DNA of 5,522 bases, from the NCBI GenBank assembly GCA_937902285.1, contig CALGTB010000071.1, positions 1-5,522 of the forward strand, read 5' to 3'. This document shows positions 3,881 through 5,522 of this stretch, one piece after another. The position numbers and the translations under genes are program-made. The notes under the pieces were generated by a model. That model did not search any database and was not told where the DNA came from. It saw only the letters and a list, made by a program, of their open reading frames with translations. This DNA is from an uncultured Actinomycetes bacterium (lineage in GTDB: Bacteria; Actinomycetota; Actinomycetes; S36-B12). The stretch's first letter is position 1, and every line of letters begins with the position of its first letter.

Positions 3881-5522
3881 ATGGCCACCGCCACCGTCAC
3901 CGCATCTGCCTTGCCCGTGGGCCTGCTCAACGGCGAGCAGCTCGACGACGAGACCCTCCTCCGCCTCGCCGTGGGTGCGACCTCGATCACCGCGTTCACG
4001 TCGGTCACGCCCGACAACGGCGCGCTGATCCGGCGGTGGACCTCCCTCGCCCCTGATGTGCGGATCACCGACGGGGGCCATGTCGAGGGGATCCGTGAGG
4101 CCATGGTCGAGTGCGCCAAGCTGCAGATCCTCGTGCTCGCGACGGGGGAGCCGTGGTCTCCGAAGCGCTTCGTCGCGTCCGCGCTTCAGGGGGCCGCCGC
4201 CGCGACGGAGTTCGACGTCCCGGCGGTGGCTGTGCACGTGATGCGCTCAGGGTCGAGGCCGGGACCGGTGGCCTGGCTCACCGACACGGGGACCCTCTCG
4301 GGCTACGGGGTTCTCTTCGCCGTCGGCTACGCCCAGCTGCACGGCTGCGACGTCGACATCATCGAGCCGGACGAGCGCATGCAGGAGCCGCGGACCCCGG
4401 AGGCCCTGGCCGAGGCCCACCGGGTGGCCGATGTCTTCGGGATCGCCATGCGCGAGCTGTCCGATCCGTCGCCGGTCGAGCGCGTTCTGCGCGACGACTA
4501 CTGCCTCGTGGTCCACCCCGTGCTCGATGCCCCGGGTGGTCGATCGCTGCTCCGCCCAGGTGACCTGCCGGCCAAGAGCGTGGCCTCCGGGAACCCCGCG
4601 GCCGTCGTCCGCCTGATCGAGGCGTTCCCCGGTGATGTCGTCGCGGTGTTCGACGGCGTGCAGCTGCTGCACGGCGAGGGGCAGGCCGCGAAGGTTGCGG
4701 CGGGCGTCGCGCTCGGCGTGGTGGGCATCGCCGGCGTGGGGACGGTGCTGGCGACGCCGGCCTCCGCGGCGGAGTCGCACGGCGGCGGCGGCGCTTCGGT
4801 GTCCGTGTCGCAGCAGTATCGCGACAGCGATCATGGCGGGAAGGGCGGGAACGGGCTGCACCTCGGCTGGGAGCACGGGGAGCACGGCAACCATGGCCAC
4901 AATGAGGGGCACGGGACAGGCGCCAACCTGCAGACGCCGGGTGGAGGTGGTTCCGTCACGAACGGCCCCGCCGTCCTGCCTTCCCTCGTGACACCTGACC
5001 CGGTGGTGATTCACGGGCAGACGCAGGAAGTGGATCCGACGGTGAACCCGACGCTTCCGCCGGTGCAGGGGCCGTCGGGCGTGACGTCGACGACGCAGAG
5101 CACGCCGCTCATCGCCCCACCGATGCAGGAACCGGTCGTCGTCCACGGGCAGACGCAGGAAGTGGATCCGACGGTGAACCCGACGCTTCCGCCGGTGCAG
5201 GGGCCGTCGGGCGTGACGTCGACGACGCAGAGCACGCCGCTCATCGCCCCTCCGTTGCAGCCGACGGTGACTCCGCCGGTCACGCAGGCCGTGCCGCAGG
5301 CGGTGCCGACGGTGACGCCGCCTGTGCAGGAGCCGATGCTGGTGCCGCCGCTGACTCCGCAGGTCGCGCCGCAGGCGGTGCCGCAGGCGGTGCCGACGGT
5401 GACGCCGCCTGTGCAGGAGCCGATGCTGGTGCCGCCGCTGACTCCGCAGGTCACTCCGCAGGTGGGCCCGACGGTGACGCCGCCGGTGGTGACGCCGATG
5501 GTGGTGCCGACGTTGCAGCCGC
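3881..5522 (+). CDS. large membrane protein: soluble alpha/beta N-terminus, one TM segment, His/Gly-rich and Pro-rich repeat stalk (3' end outside window)
   Basis: Not recognised as a named family. The frame has no stop from ATG 3881 to the window end, so at least 547 residues exist. Residues about 10-265 are soluble with alternating alpha/beta character. Segments such as 'LQILVLATGE' with 'VPAVAVHV', and 'GPVAWLTDTG' with 'LFAVGYAQLHGCDVDII', look like two degenerate universal-stress-protein-like halves; no G-x2-G-x9-G-S nucleotide motif is seen, so this is a weak inference. Residues about 270-293 form a single hydrophobic segment after K271, ending in the AxA site 'PASAA' (293-297), like a signal peptide placed internally. 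Residues 300-345 are Gly-rich with eight His. From about 350 to the end the chain is Pro/Thr/Val/Gln-rich and repetitive (two repeat families listed separately). The inferred topology is a cytoplasmic sensor-like head and an extracellular extended stalk. It follows the sortase and small membrane genes. Whether a sorting signal or second domain ends the protein cannot be seen. Confidence 0.8.
   Translation, partial: MATATVTASALPVGLLNGEQLDDETLLRLAVGATSITAFTSVTPDNGALIRRWTSLAPDVRITDGGHVEGIREAMVECAKLQILVLATGEPWSPKRFVASALQGAAAATEFDVPAVAVHVMRSGSRPGPVAWLTDTGTLSGYGVLFAVGYAQLHGCDVDIIEPDERMQEPRTPEALAEAHRVADVFGIAMRELSDPSPVERVLRDDYCLVVHPVLDAPGGRSLLRPGDLPAKSVASGNPAAVVRLIEAFPGDVVAVFDGVQLLHGEGQAAKVAAGVALGVVGIAGVGTVLATPASAAESHGGGGASVSVSQQYRDSDHGGKGGNGLHLGWEHGEHGNHGHNEGHGTGANLQTPGGGGSVTNGPAVLPSLVTPDPVVIHGQTQEVDPTVNPTLPPVQGPSGVTSTTQSTPLIAPPMQEPVVVHGQTQEVDPTVNPTLPPVQGPSGVTSTTQSTPLIAPPLQPTVTPPVTQAVPQAVPTVTPPVQEPMLVPPLTPQVAPQAVPQAVPTVTPPVQEPMLVPPLTPQVTPQVGPTVTPPVVTPMVVPTLQP
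4688..4771 (+). other. internal hydrophobic segment with signal-peptidase-like AxA site
   Basis: Codons 270-297 encode K271, then an uncharged Ala/Val/Gly/Leu helix, then 'TPASAA'. This is the n-h-c pattern of a Sec signal peptide but it begins 270 residues into the protein. It may act as a membrane anchor with N-in topology, or be cut after A296 to free the extracellular part. Confidence 0.6.
4778..4912 (+). other. His/Gly-rich segment, possible metal-binding region
   Basis: Codons 300-344 contain histidines at 300, 318, 327, 332, 335, 338, 340 and 344, with Gly, Asp and Glu between them. The spacing in 'EHGEHGNHGH' resembles metal-binding His-rich spacers, although His-rich linkers without metal function also exist. 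Confidence 0.45.
5012..5250 (+). repeat. tandem direct repeat A, 132-bp period (44 residues), two copies
   Basis: Bases 5012-5118 recur without any mismatch at 5144-5250, a 107-bp perfect match at a shift of 132 bp. Similarity continues imperfectly on both sides, from about 5000/5132 to 5128/5260. The period is a multiple of three, so the protein frame is kept: the unit starts H-G-Q-T-Q-E-V-D-P-T and ends near 'TPLIAPP'. The perfect third-position identity points to a recent duplication or ongoing conversion. Confidence 0.95.
5291..5452 (+). repeat. tandem direct repeat B, 87-bp period (29 residues), two copies
   Basis: Bases 5291-5365 recur perfectly at 5378-5452, 75 bp at a shift of 87 bp, again a multiple of three. 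The encoded unit starts 'VPQAVPTVTPPVQEP' and ends 'PLTPQV'. A smaller block, PTVTPPV, is found at 5261, 5306, 5393 and 5468, that is also outside the two copies, so the region appears built from a short ancestral unit expanded at several scales. The array probably goes on beyond the window. Confidence 0.93.

Noticed and set aside
4247..5146. - strand open frame of 299 codons opposite the stalk-protein gene
   Set aside because: Basic, low-complexity composition and no recognisable motif. The + strand frame has a strong ribosome site, a TM segment and in-frame repeats.
5011..5454. Cys/Gly/Thr-rich - strand frame with repeats
   Set aside because: The striking Cys-rich repeats are just the antisense reading of the Pro/Val/Thr repeat DNA; the repeat periods being multiples of three keep every frame open on both strands.
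5000..5522. CRISPR array
   Set aside because: The repeats are long, in frame, lie within an open coding sequence and lack unique spacers of constant length.
3881..5522. LPxTG or LAxTG sorting signal as proof of a sortase substrate
   Set aside because: No such motif followed by a hydrophobic tail was found in the translated window; the true C-terminus is not visible, so no claim is made.

Overview
The window is very GC-rich, compactly coded DNA. Class E sortase, a GC-rich-actinobacterial TetR C-terminus, a lipoprotein with a peptidoglycan-binding domain, and start codons lying close behind TANNNT-type -10 elements all point to a high-GC actinobacterium. I cannot name the family or genus from this sequence alone. 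No RNA gene, insertion sequence, CRISPR array or origin was seen.

Left part (1-1898, + strand): the C-terminal end of a TetR-family regulator, then a two-gene ABC transporter whose genes overlap by 4 nt (ATGA). The permease belongs to the FetB/YbbM (UPF0014) family. The ATPase resembles the phosphate-type PstB, not the usual FetA. The pair probably forms one exporter-like complex, with metal as the likely but unproven substrate; TetR control is possible from position only.

Middle (1899-2795, - strand): a secreted lipoprotein with an acidic/Ser-rich linker, an unassigned middle region and a C-terminal PG_binding_1 domain. Its stop codon directly abuts the stop of the ATPase gene inside the palindrome TGATCA, so the two convergent genes have no intergenic DNA. 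It is divergent from the sortase across 91 bp that hold the promoters for both directions.

Right part (2887-5522, + strand): a class E sortase, a 60-residue one-pass membrane protein 1 nt downstream, then after a short gap with its own probable promoter a long ORF with no stop before the window end. That last protein (at least 547 residues) is the most unusual object here. It has about 265 residues of soluble alpha/beta sequence that look faintly like two degenerate universal-stress-protein folds. These are followed by one hydrophobic segment ending in an AxA signal-peptidase-like site, a His/Gly-rich stretch, and a Pro/Thr/Val/Gln-rich repeat stalk. The stalk is built from DNA tandem repeats whose copies are identical over 107 bp and 75 bp. 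Lipoprotein, sortase, small membrane protein and stalk protein together suggest a cell-envelope locus; whether the stalk protein is a sortase substrate depends on its C-terminus, which is outside the window.
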